The translations under genes and the position numbers were made by a program. Shown here piece after piece: positions 48,287 to 60,700 of a DNA stretch of 64,000 nt; the first letter of the stretch is position 1, and the number at the start of each line of letters is the position of its first letter. The stretch is from Scortum barcoo. Taxonomy: Eukaryota > Chordata > Actinopteri > Centrarchiformes > Terapontidae. The notes beneath the pieces are model-generated. The model worked only from the letters and a program-made list of their open reading frames with translations, was not told where the DNA came from and made no database searches. The stretch spans positions 4,611,259-4,675,258 of the forward strand of contig CM041551.1 of assembly GCA_023238725.1 (NCBI GenBank), written 5' to 3'.

Positions 48287-48774
48287 TGTTTTTTTATGAG
48301 TAATATGTGAGGTATAGACCCAGTGTCTCTCAAAAGACATGCTGCTTATTAATTTTCAAATGTCATTTTTCAATAGTTTGAACAGCAAAAATTAAATTTC
48401 TTGTCAGAAGTAACTGCAAAGCTAAACATGGCAAGGGATATGAGAGCAAATCATTTTTTGGGGTGTATATTGGACAAACTGAAACTTTAAATAATTCACA
48501 AATACGTTGCAGGTTGCATTGCAGTGTGTGGAATTACTGTCAAATAATCACACAGTGTGACAAAAAAGATCTTACAATGCTCTGAAATGTGAAGTTGTGA
48601 AAGTGCTTGTGTCTGTGAGTTTTCAGCAAAGTCTCTGCATGTGGATGTTTTGAGTGCTTAAGATTAACAGCTATCAGTTTGGGAATACTATTCTTCTCAC
48701 ACTATTGTTGAATATTTCCTACCCTCTTCAGGTAGAATTATATCTTCAGCTCCCTTTATTAAAATCCTTATTTC

Positions 48775-48935
48775 AATATCTTATTTTCCTATTGGAGTCA
48801 CGTCTCGGGCCTAGTGAATGACACAATAACTTGATATCTTATTCAATTGAAATGCCATGGAGCAATAACGATTTGCTACAGCAAACAGCTTGCAAATAAA
48901 GCTTGTCTCCCTGAGCGGTAATAAAAAGCCTCATG
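48775..48935. promoter_or_regulatory. candidate conserved non-coding element upstream of nrp1
   Basis: Unique-looking sequence with CACAATAACTTGATAT, TTCAATTGAAATG, GAGCAATAACGATTTGC and GAGCGGTAATAAAAAGCC. It contains SOX-like CAAT cores and homeodomain cores and has no repeat signature. The function is inferred from texture only. Confidence 0.25.
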
Positions 48936-48999
48936 TGGAAGAGGTTATATTAGGACTGTGAGAAATCAAATAGATAGGATCTGGAGTGCTCGATTTTAC

Positions 49000-51900
49000 T
49001 CAGACCTCCGAAAAGAGAGTTAGGTTGCCTTGTGGGGAAGGGCAAATATTGAAACATTGCACTCAAACTAAGTCAGGGGAGTTGAGCAAAATGCTGAAAT
49101 GTCAGCAGGTCACAGGCACACATAAACTGCTTACTACCTGTCTGAAGCCACATATTTGGCCTCAGCGACTGCATTTAGTCAATCTTGAGTCAGCAGCACA
49201 TTTACATGCACTCAGATAACCAGGGTTGCTGTGGGCTTTCTGCAGTGACTTAATTTCTGTTAAAGCATTAGAAACCTGGTCTGCAATGTTGGTTAACCAA
49301 TTTCCCCATTAAGTTTTCTTCATGTGTATTTGTAACCAGGTTTTTGACTCGGTTTTAGCAATAGTGGGGTGACTTCAGACAGGGAACAGTGGCGTGAGGG
49401 ACACATCATTATACACACTCATACATCCTCATCAAACTAACTTCATTTGAAGTCCAACTAAAACTGAAAAGGACAATAAGCAGCTTTCAAGAATAGAAGT
49501 CCAGACACGTTTCCACAGCAGTCACTTCAAATTCTTCTCAAACAACAACATCAAAGAAAAAAGACCCTTCAGGATACAGTGTCTTGGATTCCTAATACGC
49601 TTCAAGGAGAGGTTCAGATTTTTAGTATGCTGTAGGACTCACATTTCCATATATAAACTGAGACAGTTACTGTTCACTGTAACTCCTCTCCATAATGTCC
49701 ATTAAGTGATTTGTTCCCTGCAGGATTATACTGTGAGAAAGGTCATCATTCCTTAAATCTAAGTCAGCAGGTTGAGTTAGTCAAATCAAGTAAGAATCCA
49801 CAAAATCCATAAGTCCATTAGCAGTTCATTCAAAAACAGAACAAATTTAGTGTGCCCAGTGACTGGTTAGGGTACAGTTTTTTAATGTGAAGACAGCACT
49901 CAAACCCTGCCTAGAATTGGTATACAGTGTGGATTTGGAATGAAGCAGCAATTAAGTACAAGAAAGACCCTAATTTTGAAAGAGACCCACTTGATCTGAC
50001 TTACTGCTCAAGCCTCATCATCTTTGAAATGCATTGAACAAAGACCCTAACCCTAACCCTCCATTTCAAGCACTAGATTTGCACTACGAAGGGCTTTCTT
50101 CATGGCCAGTATGGACAGGAAGAATTATTACAGTGATCAGTAACTGTTTCAATGTAAATACAGGCTTGTGAGTTTTGTATTTTGCAAACCTACTCTTTAA
50201 AATAAGTAAGACATGGTTCCAAAATAAGGTCAGTGGTATTAAAGAAATGTCATTCATGAGTTTTATTTTTTAATAAACTGTTTTCTTGTTTGCATGTAAA
50301 TGTAGTGAGTGTGCTCTCCACCTGATTATAAACTGTGCTGTTGTGAAGTTGTGCAGGGGTCAAAGACAAACTGCCCAGTCTCTGGTAAAAACAGCACTGA
50401 ACAAGCATTTTGTTTTGCCCTGTGATTTACGCAGGAGTAGAATGTATGGTTTTACCTGCTTACACTGACACGGGTGATGAGATCCATGCTCACGGAGGTC
50501 AACAACTACAAAAGCTGCTTTATTATGTTGAGTGTTAACCTTTAACCAGGGGCAGCTTTGAGGTTTGTGCACATACAAAGGCTAACAAGGTCACACAAGC
50601 TTGCCATCCCGTCCGCATGCCTGCAGGGTCCGGACTCCATTATAAAATGGAGATAACCTTCTTAAACAACAGAGGTCCTGGGACTCAGGGCCAAATGAGT
50701 CACCGATTATCTCTGTTTACAAAGGTCAGTGTCGTTATAGCCCTGGACGCTGAGTGTCCGCCAGCTTATCTGTCACCTGGCCTCGATGGCCAAACAGGCT
50801 CCTGTGTGAAGAGGTAAGAGTGGAGCTGTCAGAGGTTCTGGAGATAGCAAACAAGTCGGGGTCAGAGCTCATCAAACTCCAGGGTGTGGGCTAGTTAGCA
50901 GAAATAGTCCGTGTGTGTTTGTGAGGGAAGAAGAGAAAAGTATGTGAGTGTGGGAGAGAGGTAGAGGAGAGGAGGGAAGCCCCTCTAAGCCCCCAGGACA
51001 TAATTAGACTTCCCCATTTCAACTAGTGTAACATGGTGGTGAGTCTCAACTCCAGGGCCCTGCTAACTCTTTTGATTAGGAGGCCAGGGTTATGGTGGAG
51101 CACTCCCCTCATCTCTCCCAACCGTGCGCTTTGTAGCAGAACAGGTACGTGAAATGTTATTAGGGAAGAGGACATAGACAGTGCATAGAATTCTAATAAT
51201 GTTAAGTGAATAAAGGCTGATTTCTAAAACCTCTTGTGAAACATTTTCTTGTCAGCAGTGGAACTTTCAACCGGGCCTGCTAATAAATGCTATTATCATG
51301 ATTAGACTCTGTGTGTGTGTCTGTGTATTACCCTCTGTGTGCAATAGAAGGGTAAGTGATTGTCTATGATGCCAACTCTTAAGTGCGCAAAACACATTTG
51401 CAGCATAATTATGCACAACTAGCTGCTGAATTGCCATGTCATTTTTGCCTCTGAATTCTACTGTCTTGGCTCTCACACTCTCTCTCTCTGGCTCACACAC
51501 ACACACACACTCACACAGGTGATGTCCCTTATCAATCAAGTGGGCAGGAATGAAGAGGCATCCAGAGGGCGGTTGTAATCTTCGCTGCGCCATCACCATT
51601 GAGTATGCATATTCTATCATGTGGCGGGGGAAGACAAAATGATCAACTCCGGCTGTTAGACAGACAGACAGTCACCCTTTTTTGTCATGTCAGACATTCT
51701 TTCACATATGCACATGAGCAAAACAGGCATGCAGGCAGGCAATCACACACTCACACACATCCTGAGGGCTGCTGTAGGGTGAAATAAACAAAGCGCACAA
51801 ATGAATAAGTGCACACACAGGCTGTAAATAAAAGGAGGAAGGAAACAGCAAAAATTAAAGGGTGAGTTCAACTTTTTGTGCAGCAGTTGGTACGTTTTAA

Positions 51901-52035
51901 AGTGATAGTAATCTTTCTTTGTTTAACCTTTGCTTCAGCTTGAAAAACTGAGCAATGTGCCCCTTCAGCCTTCACGCTCTTTCAACTGTGGGGAGTCTGT
52001 GGAGAAAGTTAGGAAACTGCCTGGTTAAGGGCACC
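49000..52035. other. intergenic, no gene recognised
   Basis: No supported gene. It contains a short CCCTAACCCTAACCCT-like string at 50046-50060, a (CA)n run near 51494-51510, and compositional frames only. Confidence 0.6.
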
Positions 52036-52110
52036 TTAAAGGATAAGGCTGATGTTGTTTTATATTCTTCTTATTATCAACAAATCCCATAAGAACATCA
52101 AATTTAATAT
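52036..52110 (+). repeat. dispersed repeat, copy B
   Basis: AAGGATAAGGCTGATGTTG, TTTTATATTCTTCTTATTAT and CAACAAATCCCAT align with copy A at about 36870-36925 in the same orientation. This copy is closer to the consensus form I recall. Confidence 0.55.
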
Positions 52111-53560
52111 TCTTTATGTCAGGATCAGACTAATATTACTTCTGTCTTTTGAGATGTTGACATTTTAGGAGATCATAGAGTCATAAGCTGTTGTTTTCAT
52201 TTCGCCATTGGACGGGGCAGACTACCCCGACCAATCATAGCTTGCTACTGTACACAGGTGATCTGAGGAGGTTCCAGTTGATGACTTTTCTGTTTCAAAC
52301 AGAACCAACAACAATTATTCCACTTTTGCTTCACCTTGTTTCAAGTTTAGCACAAAAATTCTTTGTGCTCCAATGGAACAACTTCATGGAACATGTCCTA
52401 AAGGCTGTCAAACTAAAAGGCACAAAGCATGACACCATACGCCATCCCAGATTCTGGATTGGTGGTCTTCCACAATGACTCATCGTGACACAAGGCACAC
52501 CCAATGCTCTTTATAATTTCTGACAAACCACGTCTGTTTGGTTGGGCCATTATCGGTCATTATCGTCTGATCCCTACACTGATCATGGCTCAGTAATTTC
52601 TGACTCCCCTACCCTGGCTATGTAATTCAGCCCCAAGCTAATTTTAAAGGGGAACTGATTTTACACATTAAAGTCCATTTAGAGGAGTTTATGAGTACAA
52701 CTAATTGCCCATGTGAAAAAACTTGCATAAAGTATTTTGTGTCTCCAGAGGGAGCTATGTGAAGTCTGATAACCGCATCTGAAGTGGTCTGAAGACAGCA
52801 AGTTTGAAATAAAAAAAACCCCTGAGGGTGTGGAGTGAGAAAGAAGTGAGCTTACCAGACCTCTGTCGCTCATCGTCTCTGCTTGGGGTTAACGGCTCAT
52901 TTCTACATTTTTGTTGCATATCGCTTGTTGTAGCATACAACTAGCATAAGACACCTGAACCTCTAACTGAACTGTAATCTGCTCACGTTGCCCTCTGGGT
53001 CTTGTAGGAGCCAAGTAATAACAAGGAAGAAAAATAAGTGGAATTAAAGAGACAGTGTCTTTGGTTCTGCTGCTTCAATCAATATATCATTTTTCTTAAA
53101 GTGTTAATCATGAGTCAGACAATATTATAGTTCAATGCTCTAACAGTGGAGAACTCTTAAGAAAAAGACTTCTATACTCGCTATAAAAAAAAAGAAAAAA
53201 GTTTCTAAACCTGGAGTAAATACTGCATTTTTTGGGGACTTCTTTGAGGTGAAAATTAATTAAGAATTGGTGCACGAGTGAGTATTTCTGGCAGCAGGAA
53301 GGTGTATGTGGGATTGAGTCTGTAAACAACTGAAGCAACCATCCAATGCAATGATGTGGCTCATTGATGTGTTTTTAATAGTTTTTTGGACAACAATGGC
53401 GCTCTATGGCACAGAGGAATAGGGTATATCTGGCTTTTGTACACACACAATACTTCTTTGTAGAATTCAAACATTGTATTGGATTTCTGACAATAAGAAA
53501 AAAGTATTGCAACAGTATATCTGAAGGAAATTTCTACTCATTCATTCTCCGCTCTAGATT
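52111..53560. other. intergenic, no gene recognised
   Basis: A small imperfect inverted repeat with CCAAT boxes (ATTGGACGGGG at 52207-52217 and CCCCGACCAAT at 52225-52235) lies just after copy B. It may belong to the same or an adjoining repeat. The 95-codon frame 52191-52478 matches nothing known. Confidence 0.5.
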
Positions 53561-54559
53561 GTCTGAATATTTGAATTGACAAACAGCATGCCACTCAAAG
53601 CACTTCTGTGTTGTTGTGAAATGTTTCATTAAAGAACATGGAAGTCAAATTGTCTCTCTCTTTCTCCCTCTCCCTTTTTTTCCCTATCACTCCCTCTTCC
53701 CTGATAGCTCTGCGCAGACCACAGTTTAATGAGGCTATTTCATTTGCTGGAGCCCCTATGCAAAACAAATGTGTCGTTTTAATCAACACTGGATGGTTGA
53801 TTGCAGCCTCGTCGTGAAAACTTCGCCTCCTCCATTTGCATCATGCTTGCTGTCACTGTGACCTTGCCGTGCCCCGTCTCCGGGATTCACCCCTTCATCG
53901 GCCCAATCAGCCCACCCACTTGTGTGATATCATTCCAGGACAGTGTTGGGGATATTGATGTCAGGTGCCTGTCATGCCCACTCGCATTGCTCCAGCATCA
54001 GTAATGCTTTTGATGGGGAGACGAGAAAAAGCAAAAAAAATGTCTTCTCAGTTTGGATGCTTGCAGAGACACGAGGGGGAAAGGGAGGCAACCATGAATC
54101 TTTGAGGTGCTGGCTGATGGGCTTCAAACTGCATAACATTTGCCTGAGCGTAATGTAACACACGACGCTGAGAGGAATAGGATCTGTCGGCCGGGTTCCC
54201 CGAGATGTGTTGATGCGCCACTCTCACGCCGACCTCCTGCTGCTGCTGAAAATATCAGGCATCTTTTGCTCCCTTCGCTACTTAATGCCTCACACGCTTT
54301 CTCTCCATTTCTTGTCCACTTTTGTTATAATCCCCCCCATTCTTTATTCCTTGTCTTCCTTTCATGTGCTCTTTATTCTGATATTTCAAGGAAATTCCCT
54401 CTTTTTACTAATTCCCTCTCCTCTGGTTGAAGGGATAATGTGCATGGGAGGCAGGGACACGCAGCCTCCCTCTGTCTTTCTCGTTGGCTTTTTTTAATGC
54501 TGTCTGTCTGCTTGACTCCTTCCTCTCTCTCAGACGGGGGACTTGTGGTGATGAAGATG

Positions 54560-54830
54560 CTCATTTCTCTCTCCCCCGGAGGGCCAGATTGCAGTGTTGT
54601 GCCATTAACCAGAAGTTGCGCTCATGCCTTGGCAGCTTATTAACATATTTCATCTGCGTGCGCCGCTCTCCCCTCGCAATTCAATCGCGCTTCTTATTTT
54701 TCTTGTAGTAATGTGTTAGCTATAAGTTACAATAACTTATTTTGGTAATTCGAGTGCAATAATCACTGTTTCCCATTTGGAACAGAGGCAAGTGTTTTAG
54801 AATATAATTACACTGTGGGAAAAAAAAGAA
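54560..54830. promoter_or_regulatory. candidate conserved non-coding element
   Basis: Unique-looking sequence with GCCATTAACCAG, TTATTAACATATTTC, GCAATTCAATCGC, AGTAATGTGTTAGC, GGTAATTCG and GAATATAATTACAC. Dense TAAT/ATTA cores next to short CpG-bearing stretches give it an enhancer-like texture. Conservation was not tested. Confidence 0.25.
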
Positions 54831-55739
54831 GCCAAAGCCCCCTCTGAATTATGGTGCTCTCTGTAATATTTTGGGAGACAAAGAGGAGACAGAGGTGGCC
54901 ACATACATGCACAGAGGGAAAAGAAATAGTTGGCCCCACACTGACAAACTGTATAACCACGCAAAATCTGTCAAACCCGCGTGTGAAAGTGACAGAATCT
55001 GGGAAGAGAAACTGCAGAGGGAGTGAGAGAGGAGGTTTTTTCCCCTCAGTGGCAGCAAATCCACACCAGCGTCTCTGAGTCGTTAACAGTGTATTTCAGG
55101 GGCTGTACATGCATTGGTACACAAAAACACGCGCATATGTAGTCATTAAAATGCACCTGCCTCCACTCTGCCCCCTCTCCCTGTTGCCCTCTTTTGTCTG
55201 CTTCCTTTATTCAATGCTAATGATCCGCAGCAATCTTCGGTCAACCTGAAGAAGCAGGAATGTTGCATGGCGCAACAGGGAGGGGAGTTAACTCCAGCAG
55301 CAGGGAAGGCCTGCAGGAGGGCAGAGGACCCAAAGCTCTTTACGAAGCACCACACTGGATTAAACTTTGACCCGGATCGCAGAGCTCTGGAAGCTCTAAG
55401 CTCTTAGCTGCAGATCGAGGAGGTGCACATAGTTGTTTAATGACAGAGTAAAGGCCGAAGTGTCAACTCTCAGCTGGACTCAGTAGTTTACCACCAGGGA
55501 GTGAGGACGGCACCTTGTTAAACATGACTCTTAGCGAGTAGCTCTGGTAATTATAGGAGGTGTTTATTTAGTGCTCACATCATTATTTTTCTCTGTTTTG
55601 GTTTGCTTCATTATAAAAAGAATTTCTGTAGCAACTCAGCAAAGAACCAAACTGTTTTCCAAGTGATCTGAACAGTAGCAGCACTTGAGAAATAAACAAA
55701 CTATACTGATAATGTTTGCTTTTATTACGTCCAACTGAC

Positions 55740-55995
55740 TACTCACGTGGAAACATCGGAGATGATACATTTATTTCACTCCATTAATGGGCACCAGTGA
55801 GCTCCTTGCAAGCTTGTCATCAGTGGCTCTCAACGATGGAGCTAATTATTTCTCATCATATCCAGCAGGTAGTAATTAGGCCTTTGTTACTCGCTATCAT
55901 ACTGTTGATACAATAGACAGCTCTCAGGCTGCAATTGTTCTCTGCAATTGTGCAGAGGTAAAGGAGATTATGCATTTTAATAGGTGAGAATTAAA
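55740..55995. promoter_or_regulatory. candidate conserved non-coding element
   Basis: Unique-looking sequence with CTCCATTAATGGGC, GAGCTAATTATTTC, GTAGTAATTAGGCC, GCAATTGTTCTCTGCAATTG and GCATTTTAATAGG. Several homeodomain and SOX-like cores lie within 250 bp and no repeat signature is seen. The role is inferred. Confidence 0.28.
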
Positions 55996-55999
55996 ATAA

Positions 56000-57385
56000 A
56001 CCAGCAAGAGGAGAGACCACCCTCTTTGTGTTTACTGCTGATGTTTATTCATGGAATATAATTTAAAGTATAATATCATGATTCAAAGTGACTCATTCAT
56101 CGTGCTCAATCAAGTGTTCTTGACTGATGCTGATGATCAAAATGGAAACCCAAATTGACTGCTGTCTCAGTTGATATACGGCAGAGGCAAAACAAAGAGC
56201 AAATTGCCTATTTAAGAGATCAAGCTATAAAAAGCTGATTGCTGAGTGTGTTTTCTGCAGATGTTGTTTGTCATACAGTGGGATGAAAGGGATTCTAAGT
56301 GATAGGCTAGCTGATTTTGAAGAACACAACACTTAGAAGACTCTTAGCTGATTGCTGTTACACCCACAATCACCCACTGGCAAGGACCTATGCACAAACA
56401 CAATTTTATTTATGATAACTTTTTTTCAACTAATTTTACTCAAAATATGATCGTGATGGGACAAGTGCCCACAACAGAAAAACATCCGCATTGTGCAAAT
56501 GCATGACCCATGTTCATGGGTTCATAGGTCATAATAGTTTAGCATTTTGGGAAAACTCATCACTCATCAGGTAACTAAATATGGAACTTTTTGGCCTTTT
56601 TGCTAACATGTGGTGTCTCTATTCAAAGATGGTCTCTGTCACTGGATGTAAATGGCCTAATCAATCATTGATCCCTTCCTAGGCAATGTCTTGGTTCAGC
56701 TCAGGAAATATAAATGTGCCATGGCTCAAGAACATTAGCTGTTCGTGTACTTTATAAGAACTTGTTGAACAGGACATAGAAATAAGACAACTTAGAGGAC
56801 AACGTGTATCATTTCTTATTGATAGTATGATTTGTATGATTTGTTCAAGAGTGACTTTAAATCCTTATTAAACCCTTTCATTACACTATTCACATTTTGT
56901 CTCTTATTCTTGTGCTACCCCAGTGTAGGCGTTCTTTGGAAATTCCAGCAGTGCACATGGATAACGCTGACCTCCTAAAAAATGTAAGACATGTCCGGTG
57001 TAAGGGGGAGTGTACGTGGAGAATATGAATGAGTGCATGAGTGTGGTTATCTGGTGGTCAGTGGTTAGTCTCTGACAGTCTTTCACATAACTCATAATGG
57101 AGTTAAAGGTAAAGGGAAAGAATGTGTCACTCACTGTGTCTGTTTCTTGTGGGATTTAATGCGTTCAGTATTTCAAGCCCTGCAAATACCAATAATAAGC
57201 ACCACATTTTACATGGACACAGACCAGCTCCTAAACCTCACCTGATTAAAGTGATTTCAACTTCAGCCAAAATACACAGGTGTTTTTAGTAATGACATAG
57301 AAAATACAGCCATAAGAAAAATAGGTAAAGATCCACTGCTATAAGCAAAAGCCACCTTCCCATAATGCTCTTATTAACTTCTTTA
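56000..57385. other. intergenic, no gene recognised
   Basis: AT-rich, with no coding similarity. TTTTGGGAAAACTCAT near 56545 may be an old repeat edge. Confidence 0.6.
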
Positions 57386-57391
57386 CTGAGT

Positions 57392-57413
57392 TAGATTTAT
57401 CTAGATAAATCTA
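57392..57413. repeat. 22-bp perfect palindrome
   Basis: TAGATTTATCTAGATAAATC plus TA reads the same on both strands, centred on TCTAGA. It sits about 30 bp outside the start of the dispersed repeat that follows. Confidence 0.95.
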
Positions 57414-57439
57414 GTCTTGCTGTCTTTTTGTCACTGTGA

Positions 57440-57770
57440 GGTTTCCAGGAAACCGGTGGAGACTCCAGGAAGTTACTACGTCTAAGAAATAGCACAGCAC
57501 GTACTGTAAACCCCCATACTCCAACGACTTGGCAGTTTTACACTTTTTTTTATGGACTGAACATATGAGAAATAATTCATTTGTGGGCTTTAAAAGTGTT
57601 ATTAAGTGAATTTTGTTATATTTTAACAGCTGTAGCTTTTCCTCCTGCTTTCAGTCTGCATGCCAACCTAAGCTAACTAGCTGTTGGCTTCATATTTTAC
57701 AAAGGTTTCAATCTCATCGCTCAGCCAAAAAATCTAATTAACTTGAAATGTCTCCAGAATATAAAACAAT
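57440..57770 (+). repeat. dispersed fish repeat (TAAGCTAACT-type), about 330 bp
   Basis: CCAGGAAGTTACTACGTC, AGAAATAGCACAGCACG, TAAACCCCCATACTCCAACG, ACTTGGCAGTTTTACAC, GAGAAATAATTCATTTG, CTGCATGCCAACCTAAGC and TAACTAGCTGTTGGCTTCAT follow the order of a repeat very common in percomorph genomes (there usually with GCTAAGCTAAGCTAAC). This copy is moderately diverged and has no coding capacity. Its transposon class is not known to me. Confidence 0.6.
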
Positions 57771-60700
57771 TTCTTTAAAAATCATTTGATTAACAAAATT
57801 TTCTGGGTTTAATTCTCCATCAACTGTCAATTAATTTGCCACAATCCACACGAATGATGGCTTAAACAAAATGATTCATGTGTCCTGTCTAAGACGTCAG
57901 GTGCACTGTCGGCCCATTGCTATCTTGGGGCCATAAGATGAGAACACCATCACTGCTACCATCTCCCTCTCCTGCTTCACCTCAGGGAGATGTGTTGGAT
58001 TGCTGCTGCTCTCATAGACCATTTAAATAGTAATTTACCAAGTGAAGGCTCACCTGAAGTGAATGGGAGATAACACTGGTTTAATTCATGCTATGCACAC
58101 CTATTATTAATCAAAAGACTAAATCCAACCCCTTTGTGCTTTACATTGTGCCCAGATTATGCCCCGTTTAAGCAGCAAAAGTGGAGTTGGACTGGTACCT
58201 AATGTACTTGTGCCATGTACTCGTGCTATAGATAATTTAATAGGGCACTTACTTACAAATAGGTAATTTGTCTGTTCTTCGATAATGGTAATGTATGTCA
58301 GAGCAATGGTGATATTTTATAAAGTATATTAAATAGATTAAGTTTGACAGGGAACCACCAGTTCCCTGAAAGATCGAAGATGTATAAGTAAATGGGTGTA
58401 AAGAAAAGACTACCTTCCGCTCTTGGTACTGGACCTGCAATCTATATTCAGTTTTTGCTCCTCACTTCTCATTAAGAATAGCAGTGTTTATTAAGTTCCA
58501 CCAGACACAAACACACAAATCACATCTGATAGGATAACAACTTGGCCCACTTGCAAAAATGTTGCCCTTCACTGTGTCCACAATGTAATAGCTTAACACT
58601 TAATAAACTACCCATGGGGGTGGGAGAGGTTGGCAGCAGCGGGGTGCGCTCTGCGTCAGTGTGATTCATGAAGCCTCTTGACTACACCTTTGGTATTTGT
58701 TTGTTTCCTTCAGATTTTTTTGTTAAGAGGCTTTATTAAGAGAGCAATAAATGACATGAAGAGTACTGAACACAGGAAAACTGCCAGCACTGCCTGCATC
58801 ACACAGTGTATGTTCCTGAAGTTTCTCCATTATTCCACTTTTTTTTCCTCCATCAGACATTTCCAAAAATGAAGGACACAACGTTTTAACCTTGATGGGT
58901 TTTAGATTAAACTGTGAATAAACCATTTTATCACACTCACATACAGATATCAACTTTTCAAACACCTCCCTCTCAGGCGCCTCGACCTGATCTGACTTTG
59001 AACGACCCCTTGATCTGCAAAATCAGTAAATTGCCCTGACTGTTCCGCTGAAATTTACCAAGAGACATTTTTTCTCCGATTCAAGAGCTCAGAAGCACAG
59101 ATGCCGCTGGCGTGATGAATCAAGTGGTGTGTTTGTGCCGTGAATGCTCCTCTTGAGCTCTCCTCGTGCATCGCTATTGTCCTCTCCATGCTGATGCTAT
59201 CAAACATAACAAATGCGTCCCCTTGTTGTATTTTCTTAGGGGCTTTCATCTGTGCTTGCCTTTATCTGGGAGGGAGAGGCCGGGGAGTGCTATGACATTT
59301 ATCGCCGTGTTGGTATGTGAGCAAGTGTGTGCGTGCATATGGTCCCTTTATCTTTATCTTTGAAGCGCGGGTAAGATACACAGGGTGTTAGAGCAGCAGA
59401 AAGATGAAGATAGTAATGTGCGCTGGAACGCCGGCCTCTCACAGGGTTTCCTGCTGAGCCTGGCGGGGGAGGCTTCTGCATCTGTATGTGTGTGTGTGGT
59501 GAAGCTATTCAGTGGCTTTATGATGCCCATCCAGTCCAGTGTGAGAGGGAAAAGCATTCTGTGATAAAAAGTAAAAAGCACAAGAATTTAGTTCCCGAGC
59601 TGAAAAAAGAACAGTGACTCAACAAGAGCTTAGATCACCCTCCAGCGCACGGACATTCACACGTTTATGATAACAGAAGACAGACAGGACTTCTGGAAGT
59701 GTTTAGGGCTTCGCAGATAAGAGCCACTGTGGTTTGCAAAAACGTGCTATCTGGCACGGTTTCGCCGCTCGAAAACAGTGCAAGGCAGCAAGCTTCCTGC
59801 TCGCGAAGGAAAACTTTTTCTGTGAGGGATGCTGCGCCTCACTGACACACATTTATCATTTTGTCTCCCTGCTCACCCCTTAAACAACTCCAGCATTTAC
59901 ATAGCCCAACAACATCTGTCTTCATGTCAACCTCTTCCCTGCAACCCTACAACACACTGCCGAGTATAACAGACAGTGGAGGTTTACAGTCTGGCTTTAA
60001 ATTAGTTTGTTTAGAAGTTTTGATGTGGCTGGGAGACTTCTAAGCAAATGTCTTTTACTAAAGCATAGCAGTGAGTAACAGAAGTGGTACATTACGTGAT
60101 CAGTTTTCAAAAGAACCCTAAGAAGTTGAATTATTAGTATCTTTTTTAAAACTCAGCAGCCACAAACTGAATTATTTTAGCTTTTCTACACAGATGTCAT
60201 GCATTCTTATTTACAAAAGTTTCATTTAGTTTTTCAACTTCAATCACCCCGATGTTCAGTGGCATGGGGTGATGGATTCAGTAGCAGCTTGAGTCAAATC
60301 TTAGGCAGCACCTCCTTTCAAAAAGTGGCGATTTAGATGGGCGCAGATTATGACCGCGCTGATGCATTGTCCATGTCAAAAGAAATGTCAACAAGCAAAC
60401 CAACAAATAACAGCTGCTCGTTTCACATCTGAGTTTATGAAATGAAAGACAGAAAAAATTAGGAACGGAGTGAAAGTGCTGCCTGTCCATAAGAAGGAGG
60501 CGTTCATATTGATGGGCTTTACTGAAAGGTGGCTAAAGCGCTAATGTCCACTGAAATGTCATCAGTCAGATCAGCGCCTTCATCTTCTGCTCCCTGCTGC
60601 TTCGACCGGGAGATTTCTTTCAGCCCAACATTGACTGACAGAGGAAGGATTGATGAGGGTTTCCACGTGAGCTTGCCTGCCTTGGCGACACATCTATTCC

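Noticed and set aside
50046..50060. Telomere-like CCCTAA repeats (also 37526-37538 and 44938-44950)
   Set aside because: Only two to two and a half units each; too short to be an interstitial telomeric array.
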